Shown: positions 37,190-63,527 of the stretch, piece after piece
Layout of the letters: each line of letters begins with the position of its first letter
Position numbering within the stretch: position 1 is the first letter of the stretch
Source: Arcuatula senhousia
Lineage: Eukaryota > Mollusca > Bivalvia > Mytilida > Mytilidae
Assembly: GCA_963971305.1 (NCBI GenBank)
Contig: OZ020313.1
Coordinates: 52,524,203 to 52,588,202, forward strand
DNA: 64,000 bases
Reading direction: 5' to 3'
Notes under the pieces: model-generated
What the model saw: the letters and a program-made list of their open reading frames with translations, nothing else
Told to the model about the DNA's origin: nothing
Database searches by the model: none
Program-made: the position numbers and the translations under genes

Positions 37190-39443
37190 AAAAATTTTCA
37201 TTGATCATCAAAAATCCTCAATGACATAAGACATTATTTATTTAAAATAAGATCATGGAAGAATATTTTTTTAACTGTTTCAAACTTTCAACCTTTGATT
37301 TTTGAGATAAAGGCTTTTTAGCTGTGACTTTTTAACTAAATTTGGTAAAAACATGAAACCACTTTAAGCAACCTTAGTGAAAATATGCATTAAAGGTGAC
37401 CTTCATTGTACACATATAAACATTTTAAGAGCAACCTGAGGGGATAAAATATCGGAGCCCCGATTAGGGTTTAAGATTTGCAGGTCTGAATCCAATTTTA
37501 TATAGATTATATAGATTATGTGACAAAATTTGCCAATATTTTTGCAAGACTGAGCAGAGTTTTACAGGCCATGGCCTGTTGGACCTGGCCCCATGCTACT
37601 TTGAGGTCTGTAATGGTCTTGATTGGCAAAAATTGAAAAATTTGGCATAGGAGCAAAAAATATATACAAAATGTTAGTTTTGTTGACTAGAATTTACTCT
37701 GTCAAGGTTACTATCAAGATATAAGCACCATATAAAACCAACATGCATACAGAATTCTGTGAACTAACATAATCACATTTTCAAAAACAATGTTCAACAA
37801 AACCTAACCTTGAAACTTTTCTAAAAAAAAATATTATTTGAATAATGTCATGAATTAATATGTGTTAGTTAAATCTAAAAAAAAATGAGTGAAAGATTCT
37901 TGATAATTGAAACAAATAAACTGTACATTATATGAGATAAATCAGTAAAACCAGATGTTTTATTCACACACTTTATGAAATTGTCATCAAAATAAATAAC
38001 TGTAAATTTTGCCAAAATCTGAATGTATTTAGTTATGTCTGAAAGGAAAAAAAGTCCTAAGCTGAATGTGTCTGAAATTAAGTACATCATATTTGTTTTT
38101 AACTTCAATTACAATGTACTTATATTTGATATGTATCTTTCATCTTAAAAATCTGTCATGCATTGACATTTAGAGAAGATTTTATGAGTGACTGCATGCT
38201 TCAATACTTTTACTTAATTTAAACTAAACATTGGATTGAAATTAAATTATGAAAATGGGCAAATATCTTTTCATCTATACTTTCTCTTTCATGTCATACA
38301 ATTGTACCGCTTATCCTCCTTTTACACTGAAGAAACATCAGGTACACATAATCCTTTTAATTTTAAATTGTACTAAGTCTTGTACATGTAGATATAGGTT
38401 AGACAATTACATTATATGCTTGTATCTACAAGTTTGAAGATTCAATATGTTTCAAACAGCTGGTACAATGTTTTACAAATTTCTGGAAATTTTATTTTGT
38501 TATCAAAACAATCAATTAATTGAGGAATACATTTCACTCGAGGGGCCATGTTGTATCCTTGTTTGGTTATTTCTGACCATTGAAATACATTTATAAAACA
38601 ACAACAATACATGTATCTACAATGTTCATGGGGGTCGGTTCAAGAATGATTTCCACATAGTACACCATGTACATGTACATGTTAAAACAAAATTACAAAT
38701 TTTAAAAAGTTCCAGGTAAATAATTTTAAACTGTGTCGGACTCTGATACTTGTTCAGTCTCTTTTAGACTCATCTGAAATACTGAAAACTGTAAGTGAAT
38801 AAGATTACTGTAAACCTGGAAATTTTGATAAATGAATTGTATTGATTAAAAAAATTGAAATTTTATTTTAAAGATATAATTCCTTTGAGTCTGGAATTAA
38901 TGTTAACTTTTACAATTACATCTGTGATGGGAATATTATGCCGGTGAATTGATATTATTAACATGCTAACAGCAATTTCTATGTAAATTATGGCTGTTAA
39001 TGTTACAGCTGCAGTTATTACCAGCATTAGGGAAAATGTAGAAAATTCAATAATTTGTGACAATTTTCTACTTTTGTTTGCTTGACATTTATAAACTTTG
39101 GAGTCCTTGATGCTTATATTAATGGAAAATATTTTAAAATTATAAATGACCAATTACAACTGTAATAGAAATGTAAGTATAGCTAGGTCATAATAAATTG
39201 TATTTTAAAGATTTATTTGTCAAAAACCTAACCTTGTTATTCATGCCAACCCTAGCCTTTTTATTGATATTTTTGCTAAAGCTTTGTTTAAACTTGAATC
39301 TTACTGCCTATCTGCTTAATGTAATTAAAATGAATGCCTAACTTCTTACTCTTAAGCTTTATTCTGGCATGAAACCAAAAACTCGCATACTTTTTTTGGC
39401 CTTAATGAATGTTATACATATGATATCATTGAATCTTTTACAG
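37190..39443. other. Intergenic DNA and presumed RUNDC1 upstream region
   Basis: AT-rich, with no supported exon. Because the RUNDC1 start codon lies two bases after an acceptor-like CTTTTACAG, a non-coding 5' exon and promoter of RUNDC1 probably lie here or further upstream, but I could not place them. Small ORFs here show no features. Confidence 0.5.
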
Positions 39444-39444
39444 A

Positions 39445-53599
<14,155 letters not shown>

Positions 53600-55769
53600 T
53601 CATCAATGACCCCATTTTGACCTCAGTTCATTGTTAAAATACCTCTCATTTCTGGATAATACATTGATTAAGAAAGGGAGCCAAAAAGCTATCGGTCAGA
53701 ATAGTTATAATATGTCAAAGTCTTGTCAGGAATTCACCAACTTCGTAACAGAAGATGTGATCAATAACGAAAAAAGTCACTTTTCATGAAGCTTATCATT
53801 TTATTTTATTACATGAAAATAAACAAACACATCATATACACCTCCTAGTATCAGACTATCATGGGAGATAATTTTGTTTTAGGAAACAAGTCAATAGATC
53901 AGCATTAAAATGTAGAACACCCTCAAATAGGAATGATAGCATTAGATATATATATAAAAAGGGTGAAATAAAGAAGTAAGTTTTTTCAGAAACTACTTTA
54001 AGTAGATGGAATAATTTGGTATTATTATTTTATGAAATACAGGTTCCTGCATGGTCATTATAAATATAATTTTTCATTGTCTTCATGGTCGTAGAAAAGT
54101 CATGTTGAAGGTCACCAAGAATTCACCATGTTCTTACATCAATTTGAGATTTTTTGTGGCCCATTCCTATAAAAGCTTGTGTCACATTGACAATTTTTAT
54201 CAGATTGACTATTGCTGTATAAGCTTGTGTCATTTTTAAAGTGCATAGGGTAAACTTAATGGTTGTTTCTTTATGGTGCTGTGTAGTAGCCGAGGAAAAG
54301 ACATTTTTCATTAGATATCATAGTTTACTTAAGCACTTCATTTAAGTAACATATCCATCTCCACCATCCAAAGACATAATAGATCATTTACTAGATCTAC
54401 GTTAACATTTTCCTTTTTAGACCTCCCAGATGAAAAGGAATGCAAGGAATCAAATTACTTTTTCTTCTCCTGTTCTACCTTTCATTTTCTTCATGAAAAC
54501 ATAAATATTTATACTGTTACCAACCTTAAATTTTTGTATCTGTTAAAAAAATAAAATAAAGAAAAGGTTAGGTTTTCAGTAAAATCCAACTAACTATTTT
54601 CAAGTTATGCCACTCAGCATTTTTTGTGGTATCACACTGTTCTATGAAGGATGACCTATTTTTTTTTCATATACAGCATGATTTGAGAACAGACCATTGT
54701 ATTTCCTGGCATCTGGATGATGTATTTAATTTCCTGTATTTACTTCCAGATACATTTTTGATCATTTTTTTTGTGTTGTGACTTTTCTTTATTCATCAGT
54801 ATTGGATGATACTTTATAAAGGTTGTGCATTCCTTTTCAGTATATTTTTCATCTTTGCTAGCCAAGGTTGGGATATGTTCCTTAGATAATCCTCAGCTAT
54901 AAAATTTATGTATCCATAGAGTCAAGGATGATATGTGAGAGGGGCCGCTTCTGACCTTCAATTACCGGTAAAATGTGTGTACCTTCAAAATTCATTAAAA
55001 TAGGCTAAATGTCAGTGAAAACATAATTAAAACTGAATCATGAACACTTTTAAAGCAACTTGAGGGAATTTCTTACAGGAGTCATAATTCTAAACCTTGG
55101 CTGGTGATGATGTACATTTTCTGAAGAAAAATATTAGACTTGTAACAGTCAGTTGTTAACATTCCTTGTTTACATTTCATTTGATATTCTTTAGGTTCTA
55201 TTTTGTTATTTTATGATATTTTTGTATTTGTTTATATTTGATAATGTGTTATATACATTCAAACTGTTAAATCCTTTTGGTTATGGGTAAATCTTAGTGT
55301 AATTCTCTGTAAGAATCCTGAAGTGGATAAATCATAGAAGGAAAAAAATGCTTTGAATAAAATCTAATATCAGGGGCAATAACTCTCATTTTGTCTTACA
55401 TTCCAATGAAACTCTGGTAATCCTCTGACACAGTTCAGGGGAATTCATGAGATATACTGCAAACGTGAAAATCTTTGTGGGGTGATATTTTTGCTCTATG
55501 TTAAGTTAACCATTCTCTAGGGGGAAATTTTGCGATTTTTCTAACGATTCATATTCCATACTTAAAGAATTTAATCATCCGCCTGGGAGATAGTTTTGCA
55601 AATATTTTGTGATCACAAATTAAGCTAAAATAACACCTATGCAAAGATTTGCACATTTACAGTAGCATATATCATCAAATAACATACTTGATTCTTACAG
55701 ATAATAACACTAAACAGAATTGTTGATTTATTTATATTATTTTTTATACATCACTGAAATCCAGTCTGT
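53600..55769 (+). other. RUNDC1 3' UTR and downstream DNA
   Basis: AATAAA at 53,818-53,823 is the first polyadenylation signal, about 220 bp after the stop. Others lie near 53,968 and 54,550, so the 3' UTR length is uncertain. No further gene is supported; the short ORFs are AT-rich noise. Confidence 0.6.
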
Positions 55770-55773
55770 TAAG

Positions 55774-58209
55774 AGCATGTCTATGAGAAAACCATGCAAA
55801 ATCCAAAAAATTGTCCAGATGCAAGAATTTCAAATCTACAAAAGGGATGGGGCAACTAAAAGCATCCCCTTTAAGACTCCTTTTTGCAAAAAAATTTTTT
55901 CGAGAAATTCAAGATGGCCGACCTACGGGCCTTATAAGGATAACTGAGTTTCTTGGAAAAATAAGTCATTCTGAACAGTGCTGAATACAACAATTTAACT
56001 TTTTAATGGTTTATTTTTTCAATATTTTTTCTCCAATAATCCAAATTTGAAAGAAGAATTTGGAAAGGGTCATATTTCTGCTTCTTAATTCTACAACAAT
56101 TTTGAAAATCATCATTTCCATTCCTCAGCACCCATAGGGGGTATATGGGGCATTTTCCAAATTCCTTAAAAACATCAAAATGTTCCATTTTAAACATAAT
56201 TGTTTGTGAAAAATAACATTTTAAAATTCAATTTGCCATACTATGCAGAAAATGGATGCATTAAAGTACAAAATAGCAAAAGGAACTGCTTTGCATATGA
56301 ATTTTGGCATCTCTACAAGTCCACGAATTAGGGACATGCGCCAGTTTTGGCAAGACAATCCCATATTTTCAACAACTTTGGTTAAAGTATGAAAGTTTTT
56401 TTTTTCAATGAAAAACCATTTTTGACAAATGCAAAGACAGTTGGTTACATGAAAAATAACTGTATATACATTGGTGGTGCAGAAAATGTACAAAAGAAGA
56501 TGCAAAAAAGTGATTTTTTTTAAGAATTAAGGCAAAATGAAGAAATTGTCAATTTTAGGTGAACAAAGCAGATTTACTCAAGCTCAGGTCAAATTAATTG
56601 AATATGTCCCCAAAAGAATGCTTTTTGGTGTTTTGGAATTGATATATACAAAGTAGTATATTGTTGTTTTCCTCGAGGCAGATGCATTCAAATAGGGATC
56701 TTTGGCCATTTTCGGTAACTGCCAAAATGATCTCCTGGACCATATTTGAATGAGTTTTATAACAATGTTGTTTAATAAAGCGACGATCCTTTTTGTTATT
56801 TCTGACGTTTGTAATAATGTTCATCTAGACCAAAAATATTTGAAATATCTGTCAAGGCATAACTTTTTAAAAGTTGGTCAAAAATGGCCAAAAACCTCAT
56901 ATGGCTGAAATTAGCTATTTTCCTTAAAAACCGAACAATTTTTTGAAAAAAAAGTGTACCAGGGAAAGTAATTTTTTATGCTTCTTTTCACTTGTTCTTT
57001 ACTTTAAAATATTGTCTCAGATACCCTCAAGAAAAAAATATTTTGTTCGACTTAGTTTTTTTTCAGGAGGTGGCGGCCTTTTCTAGTCAAATGATGTTTG
57101 TTCTCAATTTTGACCATATTTTTTCAAGGTATCTCTCGACAGATTCTTTTTATATAATGTTTTCATGTGCTTACCTTTACATACTTTAGAAAACTTAACA
57201 ATAATGTTCACTGAAATGAACAACATTTTTATAAAAATTATACAAATATGGTCCAGGAGCTCATTTTGGCATTTTGTCGAAAATGGCCGAAGACCACTTT
57301 TTGAACGCCTGTCTTTCAAGAAAAACAACAATATGTCACTTTGTAAATATTAATTCCAAAAGACCAAAAAGGATTCTTTTGGGTACTTTCTCAACTTATT
57401 TGACCTGAGTTTTGGTAAATCTGCTGTGTTCACCTAAAATTGACAATTTCTTCATTTTTCCAGAATTCTTTAAAAAATCACTTTTTTGCATCTTTGTTTG
57501 TACATTTTCTGCACCGCCATTGTACATATAGTTATTTTTATTGGAACCAACTGTCTTTGCATTTGTCAAAAAGGGGTTTTCTTTGGCAAAAAATACTTTC
57601 ATACTTTTACCAAAAGTTGATGCAAATATGTGATGGTCTTGCCAAAACTGGGGTATGCCCCAAATTCGTGGACTTGAAGAGATGCCAAAATTCATATGCA
57701 AAGCATTTCCTTTTGCTATTTTGTACTTTAATGCATACATTTTCTGCATATTATAGCAAATTGAATTTAAAAATGTTATTTTTCACAAACAATTATGTTT
57801 AAAATTGAACATTTTGATGTTTTTGAGGAATTTGGAAGATGCCTCATATACCCCCTACGGGTGCTGGGGCATGGAAATAATGATTTTCAAAATTTTCGTA
57901 GAATTTAGAAACAGTAATTTGACCCTTTCTAAATTCTTCTTTCAAATTTGGATTATTGGAGAAAAAATAGAGAAAAATAAACCATTAAAAAGTTATTTTT
58001 TTGCGTTCAGCACTGTTCAGTGTGGCTTATTTTTCCAAGAAACTCAGCTATCATGATAAGACCCGTAGGTCGGCCATCTTGAATTTCTCGAAAAAAATAT
58101 TTTGCGACAAGGAGTCTTAAGGGGGGTGCTTTTAGTTGTCCCATCCCTTTTGTAGATCTGAAACTCTTGCATCTGGACCAAATTGCATGGTTTTCTCATA
58201 GACACGCTC
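55774..58209. mobile_element. Giant foldback element, 2.4-kb near-palindrome flanked by TTAA
   Basis: The left end GAGCATGTCTATGAGAAAAC and right end GTTTTCTCATAGACACGCTC are inverted copies, each bordered by TTAA (55,770-55,773 and 58,210-58,213). Inversion continues inward with substitutions and small indels: CAAGATGGCCGACCTACGGG at about 55,910 with CCGTAGGTCGGCCATCTTG at about 58,064; CACCCATAGGGGGTATATG near 56,130 with ATACCCCCTACGGGTGCTGG near 57,850; ATATTTGAATG/CAAATATGGTCCAGGAG near the centre. Arms are about 1.05-1.2 kb with a spacer near 56,830-57,170. ORFs on both strands mirror each other and are not proteins. Confidence 0.92.
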
Positions 58210-58737
58210 TTAACATTGTTCAAGAAATCTATTTAAAAATGATGGCTAAATGTTGGTTAATTGTTGTCTAGTTTTCTTTATGTATTGTTCTAAATTCATT
58301 TGATTTTTTACAACTTCAAAAATTATTGGTCATATAATGCTGTGGTGAGGTCATCTGCTGTAGAATATTCATATTGCATTCCATTTTGATAATTCTTCTA
58401 ATTCTACATGAAGTTCCTCTATGATTGTGTCAACAAAATATTCCAATGGTTTTATGTAATTTACATTAGAAGTCAAAGTTAGGCCACACCTAAATCATCA
58501 ACTTGTCAAAAACTTGTGGCTCAATTTGAGAATATTTTTATTGACAAACTATTTAATTTTTGTTTGTTTGTTAATTATGTTTGATTTGATATTGTCAATG
58601 AAAGCTTCAGTTGCAATAGCAATCTCATGTTTTATTTAATTTTGTTGGTTTTATTTTTGTTATATATTTTTCTCAGTGCAATTTAATAGGATCTGATCAC
58701 TAGTTATTTCAGTTAGAATTTGCCATAGGGTTTTACA

Positions 58738-58948
58738 TACTGTGGATTCATTTATTTTCGTGGGTTCCAATTTTCATGGTTTGATGAAAAAGGACTATTT
58801 CATGGATTCTTAAATTTGTGGTTCTGATGTCTGCAGCATACAGAATAATGTTATATTTCCTTTTTGTTAGGTCTCAAATTTCGTGATGAAGACCACCCAC
58901 GAAAACCATGAAAATTAATACCCTGCAAATATTAATGAAACTACAGTT
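58738..58948 (-). mobile_element. CTGTGG MITE, copy 3
   Basis: Begins TACTGTGGATTCATTTATTT, the form that lies at the right end of copies 1 and 2, so it is in the opposite orientation. The other end (ATGAAACTACAGT) is slightly decayed. Confidence 0.8.
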
Positions 58949-59358
58949 TATGATATGAGGAATGGGAGTACCGGTATATATTTATTATCCTTGTTCTGAC
59001 CATTGGTTGAATAAGTTTTTGTAATTCAATCAATGTTATATGGCAGAGAATTTGTTTACTCCTGTATTGTTTTCAAATTCACCCATGCCTATGGGTCTTA
59101 GTAAAAGAGATCTATGTTGTCTTATTTGCATATAATCTTTAATGAATCTTCAATGGTTGCATGAATTTAAAATATCCAAAATTGCAGTTTTTATGATGTT
59201 GGATTTATTCAACTTTATTTTTATTTTGTAAGACTCAAATATTTCAGTGATTTGATATGAAGTTTTCTTGGTGACTTTTCTGATATAACTAGTGTACTTG
59301 ATTCTAAGTTAATGAAATATTTTGATTACTCATGTGTTTAGAGATCTTTTTTCTTCTT

Positions 59359-59917
59359 AAGGTAGATGGGGTGTCAAAAAGTTTGTCCAAAGAAAAAATC
59401 TTATATTTTGGTAACATTTAGCCATAGAATGGTACTTTAAATCTCGATAATAAATTAAAAAGTTCATCATAAGAATTTTTGTAGAATTGGCTTTAAAAAA
59501 TATGTGCTATTTATACCTGTTACCCTGTTACTATAGATTTGATAGGTAAAAATTTTATGTCCTTCTATTTTAAAAAAAAAAACATAGATTCCTCTTACAA
59601 TTTATGTAAATCTTAGTTTTTAGATTTTTTGAAGTTTTCTAAATAAAAAAATGAGGTTCACCACCAAATGTTTTGGAAAAGGTGAAAAAAATTATCGGTT
59701 TTTCTATTATTTCTTTACAAATTATCTCCCCTTAAAAATTATGGGGAAAATATTGAAATTCGAAAATAAGGTGTATAATTTCAAAATTTTGTTGTACTTT
59801 ATCAATATTAATGTATACTTAGTCGAATAAAATTCAATTAAATACCAAGCATAATAATTTCACAGTTATAATAGATGTGCAAAAAAGATGATCAGTAATA
59901 GACTCCCCATCTACCTT
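59359..59917. mobile_element. MITE of about 560 bp with AAGGTAGATGGGG ends
   Basis: Left AAGGTAGATGGGG, right CCCCATCTACCTT, 13-bp perfect inverted ends, possibly with TA borders. Interior AT-rich, non-coding, with GTTACCCTGTTACTATAG near 59,519. Confidence 0.75.
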
Positions 59918-60192
59918 TACATGTATTGTTACCTAGTGTATTTAACTTGGGAGTTTGGGACTAGACTATAAAGGTCTGCAGCTATGAATTCCTATATTTG
60001 AAATCCTAATCTTTAATATTAATATAAAGTCTATACATTCCACATACCGGTATGTTTTGAAACCATTTTTCAATGATTGAATTTTAAAGAAATCAGAAAG
60101 AAAAAAAAGACATGTAAGTGTGATATTTGATTTTTTTTTTCATTGCTTTGAAAACATAAAAAGTGTGAATATCTATTTAAATGGTTCACAGG

Positions 60193-60317
60193 CTTTTTTG
60201 TTGTCAACTAGTGGTCTACATAAATCCATTGCAGGCTATTTTTTTGTTGTCAACTAGTGATCTACATAAATCCATTGCAGGCTATTTTTTGTTTTAAACT
60301 AGTGATCTACATAAATA
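60193..60317 (+). repeat. Tandem repeat, unit about 55 bp, 2.5 copies
   Basis: TTGTTGTCAACTAGTG, TCTACATAAATCCATTGCAG and GCTATTTTTT repeat twice, with a partial third copy ending CTAGTGATCTACATAAAT. Confidence 0.85.
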
Positions 60318-61039
60318 CTTTTTATTTTTTATGTTTTTCACATGTTTATTTAAGGTTGTGAAATCCAATGACATGTTTATATTTATTATATTGTTTTTTT
60401 TTAGTTGACTCAATTTTACTTAACTTGACAAGTGTCATAATTTTACATGTATATTGATGGCGAGTTACATTTGACTGTTAAATTTCTGTATTCTGAAGTA
60501 CACAAACCTTTACCCCCCAAATGAACTTTAAATAGCATACATAACTTGATACTGTGATTAAGATAGAATGTACTTGTTAATGGTTGTACAATATGGTGGA
60601 TTATAATGATATTTTTCTGTTATCTTATTTATGTCTCTTGTTAATTGTCAATAAATAACTACAGCAATCCTGATATATATATTGTTACATATATCCCTTA
60701 ATAAGTTCTTTGATGGAAGTGTTGTTCTGGCAATTTGTTTTTTTTTTCCTTTTCTACAAATTCCTTATCTGTTTAAACCCTAATCTCAGGCTAAGGTTTG
60801 AATTATCTCATATTGACACTTTTGATTTTAATATTGTTTAAACTATAAAGTATACACCAAAACATCCAAGCATCCATCCTTAACAACTACTGCAATCTGA
60901 AAATTTGTTACATATTCCCCTTAAAAACTTCTGATAGAAGTCAGGCTAAGGTACGAATTAGTCCGATATTAGCACTTTTGATTTTAATATGGAACTGTTT
61001 ACATTCAACTTTGCTTTACACTCTAGCCAAAAGAAGAAA

Positions 61040-61771
61040 CCAATCTATTACCATAGGGAGGATCTATCAACATTGACCTCTATACAATCACCCTTCTTCT
61101 TTAATGTGTAAATCCTCCACTGGAGCGTTCACTGATAATAGTGAAAAACTGTTAGGCTATTGATGTATATAGTAAGCAGTAAGCAACGGTGTGCAAGCTA
61201 AAACAAGATTTGGTGCTGTCCAGTATTTTATCGGTTCAAGTCCTAAGGTCACAATCATATCCGAATACTGGAGTGGATTGTATAACCGTCTATATCCCAT
61301 AACCCACCACCGTATACTACATAGGATCTGTAGGCCTACATCCACAAAAAATGTTCATGCAGCAACACATAGCGTAGAGCAGGATATTTACAAAAGCAGG
61401 TTAAATGTCTCTAGTCTATTGTGCATTAAAATTAGTAAAAAAAGAAGAAAAATTTCTAATAAAAAGTAAAAATATGACGAATAATCCATCAGAGAACTCA
61501 TCAAGGTTAGTTAAAGTCCTACAATGGACTAATATAAGGGATAGATGGATATAAATTTGATCAATAACTACTCATAACTATATATAAATGTAATATCAAT
61601 AATTACATGTATATATTATATAATATATATACTATAAAAGAAAACTATAAAGGATTGTGGGTAATTTCCCTGAATTTGGGGATTGAATCATGTTGACATA
61701 TTTCCCATAATCCTAAGTGGGATAGTATAGAGGTCAGTGTTGATAGAGGCTCCCTCTGGTGATAGATTGGA
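61040..61771. mobile_element. TIR element of about 730 bp
   Basis: Left CCAATCTATTACCATAGGGA, ATCTATCAACATTGACCTCT, ATAC; right GTATAGAGGTCAGTGTTGAT, AGAGGCTCCCTCTGGTGATA, GATTGG. Inverted ends are about 52 bp with about 15 percent mismatch by eye. The interior has its own inverted pair (AGGATTGTGGGTAATTTCCC and TTTCCCATAATCCT). The 92-codon ORF at 61,191-61,469 is basic and unrecognised; I do not call it. Confidence 0.75.
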
Positions 61772-61979
61772 ATGTAATGCTTTTTCACAGATTGAAACTG
61801 TTAGCCTGGTACCCTTTTATAATAGCTTTCAAACCTCAAGCATATCTTCACAGAATTTCATGAAATTATACTAGAAAACATCCCAGCAGCCTTTAAGATT
61901 GACCACTGCTTGAGATCTTTCAGTGTGCCAATGATGAAAATATTAATCCAAAATGATTCGAAACTCATCAAAGATTTAC

Positions 61980-62130
61980 CAAATACTGTATAACATCAAT
62001 GTAACAAGCCTTGCAAAGATTCCTGACTTTGGACAGGAACATCCAGACCTTCCCTTTATTCCACTAGTTTGATTCTGTTGTCAATGCAAGGTCATGCACT
62101 GGTGAGAAGTTACTCCTTCAAATATGCATA
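61980..62130. repeat. Copy of the AAGATTCCTGGC dispersed repeat tail
   Basis: GCAAAGATTCCTGACTTTGG, ACAGGAACAT and CAATGCAAGGTCATG resemble 18,750-18,840 (CAAAGATTCCTGGCTTAGGACAGG...GAGGTCATG). Confidence 0.55.
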
Positions 62131-62439
62131 AACATGTACAGGACAACCAAGAAAACTAGCAAAACCAGAGTGCAAATGATAGTGGTGCGCCCTGAAGGGA
62201 AAATGTCATGTTTCTTGCATCTTAAAGAGCCCTGGTGCAGATCTTGAAAAGAATAGGACCCATAGGATCCCAATGGAGTAGACTGCCAGATCTGACCCAC
62301 CATTTCATGATCATCTTATCAATCGTTTAATGTCCATCCCTGATATAGCCAAATTCATGCTGCTTGGGAGTAAAGCAATGACATTTTTGGTACTTTGTAC
62401 TTTAACATGACACAGAAATGATTCTCTGTTAAAAAAACA

Positions 62440-62590
62440 AATGATGTTATACAGTGATGGATCAAGAAATTCTGAAAAGAGGTGGCCCACTGAATGGCCT
62501 AAGAGGGGCCCACTTTGGTCATGCTTAAATGATTTCCTATATATTCAGCCCAATTTTTCTGCCAAAAGGGGGGCCTGGGCCCGCCTATGT
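62440..62590 (+). mobile_element. Probable hAT transposon end fragment
   Basis: CAGTGATGGATCAAGAAATT, GGTGGCCCACTGAATGGCC, AGAGGGGCCCACTTTGG and AAAAGGGGGGCCTGGGCCCG. A CAGTG start with a GGCCC-rich subterminal region is what I remember of a common bivalve hAT family. Only one end is visible. The 89-codon ORF over it is not a gene. Confidence 0.4.
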
Positions 62591-62921
62591 TATATTGAAA
62601 CAAAAAGACGCAAAGTATGCTACAGGGCGGTGTATGGCACCATTTGTAGAAAATGGAAAAATAATATTTACAGGAATACTGAAAGGCCTCTTTATTTCAT
62701 CTTGAAATAATAAATAAATAATTTTGATATAAAATACATAACAATTACCACAATAAAATCTGGTATAATTCATACAACTATAAAATACATAACAAATACC
62801 AATTAAAATCTGGTATAATTCGTACAAGATCACATTGTCAATGATGGTACCGGTATAAGAAACAATAAAAACAAAATCGTCACATGGTCGGATACCGATA
62901 TGTTAATGGGAATATATGGTG

Positions 62922-63107
62922 ACTGTGGATTCATTTATTTTCGTGGTTATCCATTTTCATGCTTTTATCAAAAGATTGGATTCTTGGATTTTTAATTTCA
63001 TGATTTGCACACGTCGCTTAATGTAATTCATCTGATTTTCTTGGTGTACATGCACCCATAAAAACTATGAAAATTGATATCCCACAAAAAACAATGAAAC
63101 CACAGTA
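62922..63107 (-). mobile_element. CTGTGG MITE, copy 4
   Basis: ACTGTGGATTCATTTATTTT at the left, ACAATGAAACCACAGTA at the right. Shorter and more diverged than the other three, same orientation as copy 3. Confidence 0.78.
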
Positions 63108-63473
63108 GATGATAAGTTCATTACAACATAGAATAATGCAACTTAATAGTATAATCATTCTTTGTTATTGTCACCCAATATATTTATGTCAATGCTAATC
63201 TCCTGGTAACTCAAATTTCAGGAATATGTATCATTATTCATAGTAGCTTCAAGGCCATTGTTACAGTAATAAAATGTGCTAGTAGACAGAAAAGTTGTCT
63301 ATATTCCCAAACAAGCAGTAACATTATAGACCACAAAATTCTGCGGCCGTGTCGTATAAAACTTATTTCTAGTCTGTGGGTCTATTTTGAAAAAGTGAAT
63401 TACAGATAGAGCTAACAGTTGAGTCCTATGACTCTAGAGAGGTTACAGGTCTCCAATATGTTTTAGGGAAATA

Positions 63474-63527
63474 TCAATTTACCACACTCTTTTGCCACCT
63501 CAATTTACCACACTCTTTTGCCACCTA
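63474..63527 (+). repeat. Perfect tandem duplication, 26-bp unit
   Basis: CAATTTACCACACTCTTTTG plus CCACCT occurs twice in a row. Confidence 0.9.

Noticed and set aside
57396..57802. Overlapping 117- and 120-codon ORFs on opposite strands
   Set aside because: They lie in the right arm of the palindrome, and sibling ORFs in the left arm are broken differently, so they are not conserved as protein.
61191..61469. 92-codon basic ORF
   Set aside because: Inside a TIR element, no recognisable domain, and a minus-strand ORF overlaps it; probably chance.
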